From: Chelonoidis abingdonii
Taxonomy: Eukaryota; Chordata; Testudines; Testudinidae
Direction of reading: 5' to 3'
NCBI RefSeq assembly: GCF_003597395.2
Contig: NC_133771.1
Coordinates: forward strand, 49,638,962 to 49,702,961
DNA length: 64,000 nt
Shown: piece after piece, positions 23,538 through 34,376 of the stretch
Position numbering within the stretch: the stretch's first letter is position 1
How the letters are laid out: each line of letters opens with the position of its first letter
Position numbers and translations under genes: made by a program
Notes under the pieces: model-generated
Told to the model about the DNA's origin: nothing
The model's database searches: none
What the model saw: the letters and a program-made list of their open reading frames with translations, nothing else

Positions 23538-24233
23538 AGAGGTTCTCAAACTGTGGTCCGCGGACCACCAGTGGTCTGTGAGCTCCATTCAGGTGGTCCA
23601 TGGACAGTTCCCTCTAAGGTGCACACCTGGGCAGCCGCACACGAGAGAATGAAGGGCCACCCACCTAATTTGTGGAGCCGCACAGGCGTAGCTCCATGAA
23701 TTAGGTGCCTGGACCCTGGAGAAGATGCATATATAAGGTGAGGTGGTGGCCTTGGTGGGGGTGTGAGGGAACAGGGGGTAGGTGGGAGGGGGAAGTGGGA
23801 TGACAAGAGGGGGTGGGAGGAATTTGGGACGTGCCGGGCTGCAGCGGCCAGAGAAAGGTGACTTTCCTCAGCTCCAGGGCTGCGGCTGCCGGGGAGAGAT
23901 GGCCCTTCTTCCCAGCCTCAGCTCTGTGGCTGCTGTGGCAGGAGAGATACCCCTCTGCCCAACCCCCAGTTTGGGGGCTGCCACGGCACGGAGAGAGGGC
24001 ACATTCATTGCATTAGAAAGGTAAGACTACTGATATTAAAATATGGTTGTGTGCTTTATATTTGTAGAACAAAAAAACATTATTAAGAGTTTTTTTAATA
24101 TAGCGCTTTTAGCCAAAGCACTTTACTGTAGTTAGCTAACGGTACAAACAATATTTGGACAGATCATTAAGTGGTCCGCCGAGATCCTCAGCAATTTTCA
24201 AGAGGTCCACGAAAAAAATTTGAGAACCATTGG
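23538..24233. mobile_element. Non-autonomous hAT element with internal repeat insertion
   Basis: The ends are AGAGGTTCTCAAACTGTGGT and, as complement, CCAATGGTTCTCAAATTT. The exact 8-bp duplication TATAGATT is at 23530-23537 and 24234-24241. The left third (about 23600-23720) is a different, GC-rich repeat inserted or captured. The remainder to the right is AT-rich. No gene. Confidence 0.88.
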
Positions 24234-24241
24234 TATAGATT

Positions 24242-27200
24242 AATATGATTCGCATTAAAAACAAAATGATAGTGGAAAAACAGGTTAATCACCACCATTG
24301 CAAATTTTAACTATATATGGTTAGGACTGATGTACTTGATGGTTAATTTGATTAGTCTTTGTTTTCAGACACGTTGATAAAATAATTTAAAGGGTAAAAA
24401 CACACCACTTCGGCAACTTCTCTGCACCCGCTAAAGTCAGTGCTCGATAGCAGGACAAAGCTCATAGCTATTAGTAATTATGCTAATCGGTACATATCTG
24501 TATCATTCTGCATCTTCCATGTTAAATCACAAACAAGACAAATATGCTGTATGTTTCCATATGAAATGTACTTGATATTTTATATCCACCATGACAACAA
24601 AGGCATTGCCTTTGACCATTTCTAGAGGAACTACTAACAAAGAAGCAATTTTTCCCATGAATAAGTGGCTTTATTCAATATGATTTCTATATCAGCTGAG
24701 GTAATGTGATTTTTTTTTCCTCATCAGAAGGCTTTAGAAATTCTGCTGTGAGTCAGCTTTATAAGGATCAAGGGGGAAAAAAGGATGGTCAGAGACAACT
24801 GACTGCTCAGAGACTGAACTGACCAAGAATCAGAACACAACACTCTTTTTTCCCATAGCAAACAGCTCTTCTGTGCTACCTCGGATTTAGTGAACAGTTG
24901 CCCAATTATTTACTGTTGCAACTAAAGACATGGTCAACAACAGCATTTGCAAAACACACAAGATATCTTGGTTTCAATTGTTAAAGCAATTAAGTTCTTA
25001 TTTATGTAAGGTCTTCCAGAACTGTGGTCTAGCCTGGCTACATAAAAAGGTGAAGATCAAATCTTCACAGTTACACTTTAACCAGACTTATTTTTCAATT
25101 CCTCTTTTTTCTAAATCAAATAGCCAGAATTTCTTAATGATACGGCATCAGATGATTCCATGCCTTTCAAGACAGGCAATGAATTTTCTACAGCTGACTC
25201 TGCTAGTTACAGTATTCAACAGCTGGGGCACAGATAATTTGGCACCCTGATAATGTCCCAAATGAACACAAGCATATTTTCTAAGCAAGAAAAAATGTTT
25301 GAATTAAAGTAAGTGATTAAGACTCTTCACCTTGAAAAAGCAAAAACGAAAGTTATTACGTTATTTGATTTTTTTTTTAAATCAACAAATGCACTTTCTT
25401 TCAAAGTTTTGTGAAATGGCACTCCCTGTTTAAAGCATATATTGCAGCAATTCTTTTCTGATTAGATCAGCTCCCATAGCAAGTCATCAGGATAACAATC
25501 ACTGTAGTGAAGTCATACTACTGGGACTCTAATGGAAAATCACAACCGGCATGAAAACAGGTTGGAAAATAATGTATTTTCCAGTTTTTCAATGCTTCAT
25601 CATTAAAACAAGCTAAAATATTTACCTTTTTTCCCAGTGATTGAATGTAACAAGCTGCCAAGTACAGTATATTGATGAGCTATGTACACCACCAAAAAAT
25701 GAAAGCAAAAGAAACTGGATGCTTACTGAAACATTTTAAGGAGTCTGCCATATTTTAAAATACAATATGAATGTGACCAATCCTCCTCCCCACAGATAAG
25801 GTAACAAACTTCAACAATTATAGAATATACTAAAAAAATAAATATGTTAAGTAGCCACAGGAGTCTACTGTATCAGCATCCACTAGTCCTACCACAGATA
25901 AAGACCCAACCTTGTAGCTCTTACTCAGCCAAAACTCCCACTGAAATCAGGGGACTTAGGTCGGTAGCATCAAACCCTAAAATAATATATCCATTATGAA
26001 TTTTCCTGGGTATATCAAGTGACGATATAAACTAGACTGAAATCCATAGATCTGTTTCTGGGAACAAATTTGCATTTTTTTTTTTAATTTAAATCTATTC
26101 AGGTAAATTTTAAATCACAGCAGCAAAAAATATACACACTTTAGGTTTTTCAACAGTTTTGATCAGATAAACTGAATACAACCTGCTTGCTTTAAAAATC
26201 AATATTTGGAAAAGATTAGTCAGAAATGTGTATAAATCACTTTTGATGATGAAAAATAGAGTGGACCAACCATTTCCTTTTTTATAGGCTCTAATAAACA
26301 CAGTAATTATTTCTCCTTTAAAATGTTCTAATGAATTTTATTACAGAAATAGTGCACATGCTCCCTAGATACATTGACACAAAGGAGCCATTTGTCAATA
26401 GTGCTAATAATACATGATCTACAAGTGAAACAGGTATAAAGTACACTCAGAGCTGATAAATCTCATTTTAAGATAATGGCAAAATTAAAAACAAAAATGA
26501 AATTAACAATGAGGATGGAATAAAATTAACTCAGACATCTTCAAATAAAACTGATTTCACTATGCCATTCCCATTAAAGTCAGTGGGAATTCAGTAGCTA
26601 AAACCCTTACCCAACAATGAATTTCCAAAAAGTTGTATCTTGAAATAAAAAAATCAAGACTTTCTGATATAAAACTGAAACCACCTAGCTCATCTTGGAC
26701 AGAGGTATTGCAAAAGGATTCCAAACAGCAAATACCAAATATGCTGCAAAGTGCACACTGGGGCTATTTTCAGAATGAAGATTCAGTCTGTTTAATTCCC
26801 TATCTTGTTAATTAAGATCAGATCTTAAACACTACTTTGACCTAGTTTTTAAAGTTTAATATTAGCAATGCAGTGAAATATAATATAATGAATTATGTGT
26901 CCTATGTACCTCTTCCATACCATCCAGGATAAGAAAATAATACAATTAACATTTCTAACAGAATAAAATAAATTGTATATATCTTATGTACATTAGAAAG
27001 GACTTTCTTCCTGTACTAAATGAAAAAGCTTCATAATGTTGCACAAAGCATTTGTTCTTACATAACTGTAGAAAAGAACAACATACATTAGAGCTTTAAG
27101 CACAAAAGGATCTTTCAAAAAAATGGTGTGGTGTGTTTTATTGCTTAAAGTAGTCTTTGCAATAAAGATAACACATATTTCACTGGATTTATTCGGACCA

Positions 27201-27570
27201 TACAATACAGTTTTATTTACTAGTTCTCATCCCAGACAAGTAGAGTCTTAGAATAATCCCATTGAAATGTCAGTGGTGTCCTCACACCCAGCAAGAAAAG
27301 AACAGTGTCACTTAAGCGCTTTAGTGAAATAAATCAACAGACTGCTCCATAAGAAATGACCCTCTCCAGGAGGCAACGGATCTTGTCTGAGGACGTTTCA
27401 GAACCTTCCACTTCAAACTCTTGTTGGTAGCCGACTGGAATAGCAGATATCCAGAGAATCTGATTCTGACCCTTGTTTACGTGCAACCACCAGCGCTATT
27501 TAAAGTAAGCCCTACACTATTAGCATGTACCTGGTAAACCCATGCCCCATGCTGCAGAGCTAACCTACTG
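24242..27570. other. DST: Unique AT-rich intron sequence near DST exon
   Basis: No repeat with definable ends and no convincing coding exon. Short frames such as 24930-25250 have no family resemblance. Weak copies of an ACTCCCACTGAAATCA motif occur near 25940 and 26572. Confidence 0.5.
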
Positions 27571-27573
27571 TAC

Positions 27574-27664
27574 CTTTGTATCTCTCCAGGACATCTTCGT
27601 AAGCCTGTAGGTACTCTTGTTCTTCGGCATAGTGGTAAGCACCAGGGGAAAGATAACCAGCCAT
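27574..27664 (-). CDS. DST: DST exon: N-terminus of the MAGYLSP isoform
   Basis: Translation from ATG at 27664 gives [18 protein letters not shown], then [12 protein letters not shown]: exactly 30 codons plus one base. It then meets the donor G|GTACAG at 27573-27572. From memory this is the start of the BPAG1-a isoform 1 N-terminus, which differs at only a few residues in mammals. Dystonin is a giant spectraplakin that links actin, microtubules and intermediate filaments. This exon precedes the exon starting the paired calponin-homology actin-binding domain. The leftover G begins the next codon (Asp in known proteins). The start context CCAGCCATGG is near-ideal Kozak. A CpG-dense region lies 0.4-1.4 kb upstream. 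A longer minus-strand open frame (27477-27731) includes this exon but is an artefact of reading through the donor. Confidence 0.93.
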
Positions 27665-28079
27665 GGCTGGAGGGTAACACTGACCAGTTCACTCCAAGGC
27701 AGCAGACAGCACGAAGCCTTGGGAACTGCAAAGAAAGGCTAGAGGGAGGGAGGAAGAGTGCTATGCAGGCTGGCCAAGGAAACGCCCATGCCCCCCTCCC
27801 AAGCAGTATGTGAGCAAGTGTGTGGCTCCAATAGCAAGGACTTCCTCTCGGATTTCATTAGCAGCAAATCTCTGAGCTCGGCTAACGGCCTGAGAGCAGG
27901 AAGGCAGCCAGGGCAGCATGGGCGCCACAGCCCGGCCATGGAGGTCACCTCCGGCTCCTTCTTCATGGAGACATTTCTCCCTTCTTGACAGTTAAATCGC
28001 TCCTGGGTGATCACTTAGGGCCCGATGCTGCTGCAGGCCCCACTTGTGCAAGTGCACTGAGGGTTTTGCCTGAATAAAT

Positions 28080-29050
28080 GCTGCAGCGGGAGCCCTTCCC
28101 TCCCCCGGCGCCTGGCTCTGGTTGTGTTGTTGTGTTTGGCTCGGCAGCCCTGGCCCGGCTTTTCTCTCCAGAGCTCGCTAGGCTGCTGCTAGGAACTCGC
28201 CAGCTGCCTGGGGTTCCTCCCCCTGCGCAGCCTTCTCTGGCCAGGACCTTCCCATTGTCTTGGTTTCTGCACAAACCCTCGGGAAGCCGCTCTCCCCCTC
28301 CGCCCCAGCCCAGCCAGCAAGCTGCCACCTCCCCCCGCACCTCCGCTCTGCCAGAGCCCCCCAGCGACGTGCCACTCTGGGGCCGAGGGACTGGTACCGC
28401 CCGCAACGCCTCCCCCGCCGCAGCGCCCGTGGGGGGGATCCACAGGCCGGGGCCGCCCGCGTTAGGGATGCTCTGTAGCAGCAGCTGCCATTTCCCCCAT
28501 CCGCTCTCTTGCTACTACTGCCCGGGGCACGCCGGGCCTGCGGCGCCGGGCGCTCGCTACTCCCGCAGCAGGTGTCCCCGCCGCTCACATGCGCCGCCGT
28601 GTCAGTGAGCGCCAACTGCGCCTGCGCGGCCGCCCGGCCCCTCTCCACCCCCTCGCGCTTCTCACTCCCCATGCCCCGGATCCTCGCGCCTGTCCGCCCC
28701 GACCTGGTCCTTCTGCCCTGCCCCGGGCTCCCTAACCCCCTACGTGCACGCGGCTTTCCCGGGTCCTAGTGAGCGCAAGACCCGGGCTCCAGGCCGCCCC
28801 GCTCCCCCCACAAGCCTCGAAGAAATGTACAGCCAGGCTGGGCAGCTGCGTGGTGCCGAAACCATCCCTGCCTCGCCAGCAACTCAGAGCCCTTAGTCCG
28901 GCCCTACCCCCTGGTTGCCCCCCTCCCCCAGGCCGATCGCAGACCCCTCGGTGCCCTGCCACCATGGCCTGAGGGGGGAGGCGGCAGCCGCCGTGCTGGG
29001 CGCAGTCGCTTGAATTTCCGAGCACTCCTATGAGATGCACGCGGATGTCT
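28080..29050. promoter_or_regulatory. DST: CpG island, probable promoter of the short DST isoform
   Basis: The block is far richer in C, G and CpG than the surrounding AT-rich DNA, most densely at 28370-28760. It lies about 0.4 kb upstream, on the minus strand, of the MAGYLSP start codon and 1 kb downstream of the other DST exon. An NRF1-like site ACTGCGCCTGCGCGG is at 28616-28630. No TATA box is evident, as expected for a CpG-island promoter. Long open frames on both strands here come from the lack of AT-rich stops and are not genes. Transcription start points cannot be placed from sequence alone. Confidence 0.75.
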
Positions 29051-30074
29051 GTCTGTCTGCCCGATTCCCTGCTGCCACGCCCCTCACCCCGCTACCAGCA
29101 GCAGGGCCACCTCTCCGTCAAACACAGGGTCTGGAGAAACCCTGGCTGTGCATTGTGCCGGTACAAATTAAGACAGAACAGTTTTCACACTACACTGGCT
29201 AAGGGCAGCGAATACGCAGCGGGACGGGGAGGAAAGACCTCTGGCTGCTATACCAACTATCCCCACACAGGGTCCGAGCCACTGCATCCTCTCAGTCGCC
29301 CCATTAGGTGAAAACATCTTTGAAATAAACCCCGAAGAGGGAAGGGATGATACATACACACAAAACCAATCTCTGTGGGTAATACAGATGACCACTGCCT
29401 TTCCCCAGAATTAATTTACACGTGTTGTCAATTTTCAGCTGGGGAGAACAAGGCATCTGCCCCGTTTCAATGCCATTCGTTGCCAGCGTAAGTGACTATC
29501 CACATATCAGAACACACTAGTGCCTTTCCTACAATATCCAATCGAGGGGCTCCTAAGCGGCACGGCCCCCAATGTGCCTACATGGACAAAGAGCTGTTCT
29601 ACACAGACACTGTTGCCACACACACCGCCTAAAAGAATATTCAGAGCCCAGCTGGATGATCCCAGCCTCTCCCTAAATTTAATGTGGCCTCTCTCCCATG
29701 AAGACACAAAAGACAATTAAGTGTGCCTGTGTGTACATCGACCAAGAGGCATACACAATGTGAAATCAGAGTTATTGCGAATGAGCTGCTCACTGCTAAT
29801 GCGTTTTCACATGGAAGTTTAATGGGCGCACCTGCACGTTTCATCTTTTTTCCCCTTTCCCACAAGCATTACTTCACCCAACCGGAAAACATGGCCAAAT
29901 AGCTTAGTCACCACTCCACGGACCTGCAGGATTTTTAAAGGCTATATTACAAAGCCAATGAACAAGCCTCCCCCCCAATACATCTTTGGCATGATCTATC
30001 TCATGCAAGCCCATGGTGTGGGCAAATGCGGGTTGGTGGGTCTCACTGTCTGGCTGCCTAGAGCCTGGTCTTAC
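29051..30074. other. DST: DST intron between the two N-terminal exons
   Basis: This is moderately GC-rich sequence between the CpG island and the donor at 30074-30073 (GTAAGA). No extra exon is convincing. Open frames on the plus strand are short and unrelated to known proteins. Confidence 0.5.
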
Positions 30075-30282
30075 CGGCTATCCTAAGCACCGCTCTCTCG
30101 GCTGGGTCCAGTACGGAGCCGCCTTGAATTTTCCGCTTGGATCGCTCATGTTTCGGCAGGTTCCAGGGCAGTGTGTCCCCCGGTGCCGGAGACACGGAGC
30201 CAGATTTCTGGCTGAAATCATCTTCATCGGAGAAATCCGCAGAGGAAGACATGGAGCATCGGTAGGAGGCGTTTCCAGAGCT
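30075..30282 (-). CDS. DST: DST exon with MSSSADFSDEDD N-terminal segment
   Basis: The frame reads SSGNASYRCS from 30282, then MSSSADFSDEDDFSQKSG from the ATG at 30252, on through SPAPGDTLPWNLPKHERSKR, and ends SVLDPAERAVLRIA plus one base at 30075. The donor is G|GTAAGA at 30074. The phase (1) equals that of the MAGYLSP exon. A good acceptor precedes it (CTGTGTATCTCCCTGTAG, AG at 30284-30283), so it can be an internal exon that extends upstream, as I recall for the membrane-anchored BPAG1-a2 form. The TAG inside the acceptor is in frame, so unspliced use would start at 30252. The segment is acidic then basic and resembles the equivalent MACF1 N-terminus. The upstream transmembrane exon was not found in the window. 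Confidence 0.92.
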
Positions 30283-33149
30283 CTACAGGGAGATACACAG
30301 AGACTGCATGAATATACAATACATAGTGTGATCGCCACAGTCTGCCTAGACTGTTTTACAAACGCCCCACCGAGAAATAAAAACACTGAAAAAATAGATC
30401 GCTCACCATCGTTGTATATTTATATGGGTATGTACGTGTAACTCCACAGATGGTACCCCCCCCCCAAATATCCTGATTTAGTTTCGATGCATTTAGGAGG
30501 ATTTATGCGGAAGAAGTGTGGCCTGCGGTCAGGCAACCAGCTCTCAAATGATCTCGGACTAGCCCAACAATAAACCCAGCAGCAACAAAAACCTTCCCGG
30601 TTACAAACTGATAGCATTTGGCTCCCCCGCCAGGCCAATGAAAAGATTTACCATCACCACGCTCCTGATTAAATCATTAATGTAACTCTGTCTAAAAAAA
30701 CCCCACCAACAAACGCAGGATGCTGAGCCTTTGTTACTGCAAGTAGGTTTCCGAAACCACACCCTGGTAAGTCTCCTGTACGCGCGTTCTTGCGGGACTC
30801 CCTTTTCTAGCCCTAGCTTTCTAACCAGAGTAGCCAATTCCCAGAGAAGTGCATTGACTAGCAGGGAAGGAGAGAGGAAGTGTGTTTCTTCGCACAGCCT
30901 CTTTTCAAGTCACTGGGTGCACAAATGGCGGTTTTCAGCCTCTCTCTGCCGAGACAGCTTCAGTAAACAAATGTTTGATCTCGGTTTATATCCTTTATGC
31001 TTGTTTATCTTTTTCTAATAAACAGAGCAGTCAGCAGCTGCCCAGAACCGGATCACTGCCGGGAATAAAAATGATGCAGTGCAGGGCCACGAACTGGCGG
31101 TGCCATTTCTGAATTCCCTAGCCTGTTAGAGGAAGTGGGAAAATGAGATGCTTAAATGGTGGCACTTTAGTCTATATTTGGCGAACAAATCTTCAGGATC
31201 GACCCTCGCACACAAGCGGTGGGGAGCTGATGCAGGACCGTGTGCCTTCCTATTTGTTTCTCTGCATTTCCTACTTAAGGATGTTTGGGACTTTGCCAGT
31301 GCACCTGATTGGAAAACAATGCCTATATTTTCTGATTCAAGATGGAGATTTACAATAGTCCTTGTGCTGTATAATCTGGCTCCAACCCAGGGTATGATTT
31401 TAGTGGCATTAATTTTTTCGTGGCATGTTATTCTCAATCTGGTTTGTTATATATTAGTATTCTTTGTTTTGTAGAGTCCATCTTCAGCCCTTCTAGACTC
31501 CACTGTTTCTTGGATCAGGAAACTGAAGATATAAATGCCTGCAAATATTTTCAGCTTGGCTTTTTGGCTGCCGGGCTCCTCTAGAAGGGCTGGAGATGTG
31601 CCCCTATTGAATTAAAACATAATTCATTGTGGCTCAATTATTATTGGTGATAATTTTTCTTTCACTTCTGAAATGTTTTTATGGTTTTCACTGTAATCAT
31701 GCATTGGTTGACAAGATATATTATTATTTAGATTGGCATTTTAGGTTTTTTTAGATGAAAACTGCACAACCCAGAAGCATAATTGATTGAACAATGCAAT
31801 GAAAATTTTAGGCTACAGCCTAAATTGCAATCATACACAGTTAAATAATCCTCTAAATAAAGGGTGAACAAACATTAGTGGATGATCATATTCAAGTGTA
31901 CTCTAGTTCCCTTTTCTATCATTGTTCAGATCAATGTGTTAAAGTACAGAAAAAATAGTGAATCCAAAACAATAATTTTGAACAATTCTCTCACTAAATT
32001 CTTGCATTGTTCACCAAAACATGATGTAAAGATGGCGTAGGGGATTGAGCACAGTGCTGGGAGTCAGAAAGCTGCGGAGATCTAATCAGAGCTATGATTC
32101 TCTAACCAGTGTTGGTTCAGGGGAAATCCTGTAGTACTCATGAAAATGGAATTCTTCTCACAAAGCCACAGAATAGAGGTGCAGGTACCCTACCCCTACA
32201 GTTTAAGTGCACCCCTTGCAGGGGTGGGGAAGTTTAGTCAATAATTCCTGGTAGACAGAGGTTTGATCAATAATTTTGTGTAGACATAAGTTCTCCTGGC
32301 CTGACCTTAGCTTCGAAGACTTCTGCAACTAACATGAAAAGAAGTCCTCAAGGGCCTCAGCTCCACGGTTCCCAACTAGGCGTGTCCAGCCTTCATGGAG
32401 TCCACATATCCCATCTCCCCCTACACACATTAGCCCTGGACCAGTTTCAGCCTCCTGAGGATTGACCCCAGGCTGTATTGACTTAAATCACCAATTTTAA
32501 TAAGGATTTAAATCAGAAAGCAGAAAATCTTGATTTTGTTTTTTGATTTTAATCATATTGTACATTTGTACTTTTTAGTTATATTGCAAAAGAAAAGTTG
32601 ATTCTCATTGGTTGCTAACCACTAAAACATGTCCATTTGCAACTAAATATAACATATACACTAAATTTGGTACTTTTTTGATAACCAGGAGGATAAACAT
32701 GTATTTAAGGATTCACAGCTTAATTTACATTTATTCAGATGCTTAATTTTTACATTTTGATGATGTTACAAAATGGTGAATGATTAATTTTTTGTGTCCC
32801 AGATGACAAAATATTATCTGTAATTTTTGTCAAGTTTTATTTGGCTAGAAATTCAAATTCAATTAAAGTGCACAAAAACAGAAATTTAAAATTTTAAATT
32901 AAATAAACTAACATATGTGATGGATATATAAACTTTTTTCCTCTAAGTATGATTTGCATTTAAAACTGAGTTATTAACCAAAGGGAATATTATCTGTAGT
33001 TAGTGAATTGAAAAGATTGTTTCTGGTAACCATTTGCTTCAAGATTTTAGAACTAGTGTATCTCATCCTCTCATAGATTGGAAGAGGAAAACAAGCTTTC
33101 CCGCTTTCTCAACTTCCAATTGGTTTCTTAATTATGAAAGAGGAACTAC
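30283..33149. other. Upstream DST intron or flank, mostly unique
   Basis: No further DST coding exon was recognised on the minus strand. The short frames here lack family motifs. From about 32470 to 33140 the sequence becomes very AT-rich, with TTAAATCA and GATTTAAATCAG phrases. These resemble a TTTAAATCA-type repeat also seen near 44200-44300 and 47630-47690, but ends cannot be set. Confidence 0.45.
32025..32115 (+). mobile_element. Probable MIR-like SINE relic
   Basis: The phrase GATGGCGTAGGGGATTGAGC, ACAGTGCTGGGAGTCAG, then ATCTAATCAGAGCTATGATT resembles the tRNA-like head of MIR-type SINEs (gtctagtggttagagca ... ctgggagtcag ... attcccagctctg). It is strongly diverged and short. Confidence 0.45.
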
Positions 33150-34376
33150 ACAAAAATGGGGAAGCTAGTTAAACAGAAATTAAAAGAAACAGTACAAGAG
33201 TGAAAAGCCTGCAAACTGCAGGGAAACTATTGAAAATACCGTTAATAGAGGCATAAATGTATACCTCAAATAAAAAAAACAGTAAGAAGATTTTAAAAAT
33301 GCCACCATAGCTAAATAAAAGAGTAGAAGAGGCAGTGAGAGGCAAAAAGGCATCCTTTAAAAATTGGAAGTCAAATCATACAGAGAAAAATAGAAAGGAG
33401 CATAAACTCTGGCAAGTCAAGTGTAAAAACATAATTATCCAGGCCAAAAAAGTATTTGAAAAACAATTAGCAAAAGACAAAAAAAACTAACAGCAACAGT
33501 TTATTTAAAATACACCAGGAGCAGGAAGCCTCTTAATCAATCCATGGACCCACTGCACCCTCAAGAATAATTCAAGGAAGACAAGGCCACTGCAGAGAAG
33601 CTAAATTAATTCTTTGCATCAGTCTTCACTGCAGAGGATGTGAGGGAGATTCCCATACCTGAGCCATTCTTTTTAGGTGACAAGAGGAACTGTCCCAGAC
33701 TGAAGTGCCAATAGAGGAAGTTTTGGAACAAACTGATAAATTAAACAGTAATATATCACCAGGACCAGATGATATTCACCCAAGAGTTTTGAAGGAACTC
33801 AGATATGAAATTGCAAAACTACTAACTGTGATGTGTAACCTATCGCTTAAATCCAAGGTCTGGAGGATAGCTAATGTAACACAATTTTTTTTAAAAGGCT
33901 CCAGATGGAATCCTGGCAATTACAGGTTGGTAAATCTAATTTCAGCACCAGACAAATTGGTTGAAACTATAGTAAAGAACAGAATTATCAGACACAAAGA
34001 TTAATATGATATGTTGGGGAAGAGTCAACATGGCTTTTGTCAAAGGAAATCATGCCTCACCAATCTATTACAATTCTTCAGAGGGTTAACAAGCATGTGG
34101 ACAAGTGTCATCCAGTTGATACAGTGTACCTGGACTTTCAGAAAGTCTCACACCAAAGGCTCTTAAGGAAAGTAACGAGTCATGGGATAAGAGGGAAGGT
34201 CCTCTCAAGGATCAGTAACTGGTTAAAAGGTAGGAAACAAAGGTAGGAATAAATGGTTAATTTTCATAATGTAGAGAGGTAAATAGTGATGTCCCTCAAG
34301 GATCTGTATTGGGATCAGTGCTGTTCAGCATATTCACAAATTATCTGGAACAGGGGTGCAGATGATACAAAATTAC

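Larger units (their letters stand above)
1..27573 (-). other. DST: Inferred DST intron downstream of the MAGYLSP exon
   Basis: This stretch follows the GT donor at 27573-27572 on the minus strand. I looked for the next DST coding exon, the start of the first calponin-homology domain, and did not find it. The interval is therefore read as intron filled with repeats, described separately, and unique AT-rich sequence. DST first introns are very long in other vertebrates, which agrees with this. The intron assignment is an inference from the two upstream exons. Confidence 0.6.

Noticed and set aside
27477..27731. 84-codon minus-strand frame as a single-exon gene
   Set aside because: Its middle is in a different frame from the DST exon; the true coding part is 27574-27664 starting at ATG 27664 and ending at a splice donor.
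28011..29040. Long open frames (up to 176 codons) on both strands
   Set aside because: They fall in the CpG island, have biased Pro/Ala/Arg composition, overlap in several frames and match no family I know.
30013..30441. 142-codon plus-strand frame
   Set aside because: It overlaps the DST exon on the opposite strand and is its shadow; no family resemblance.
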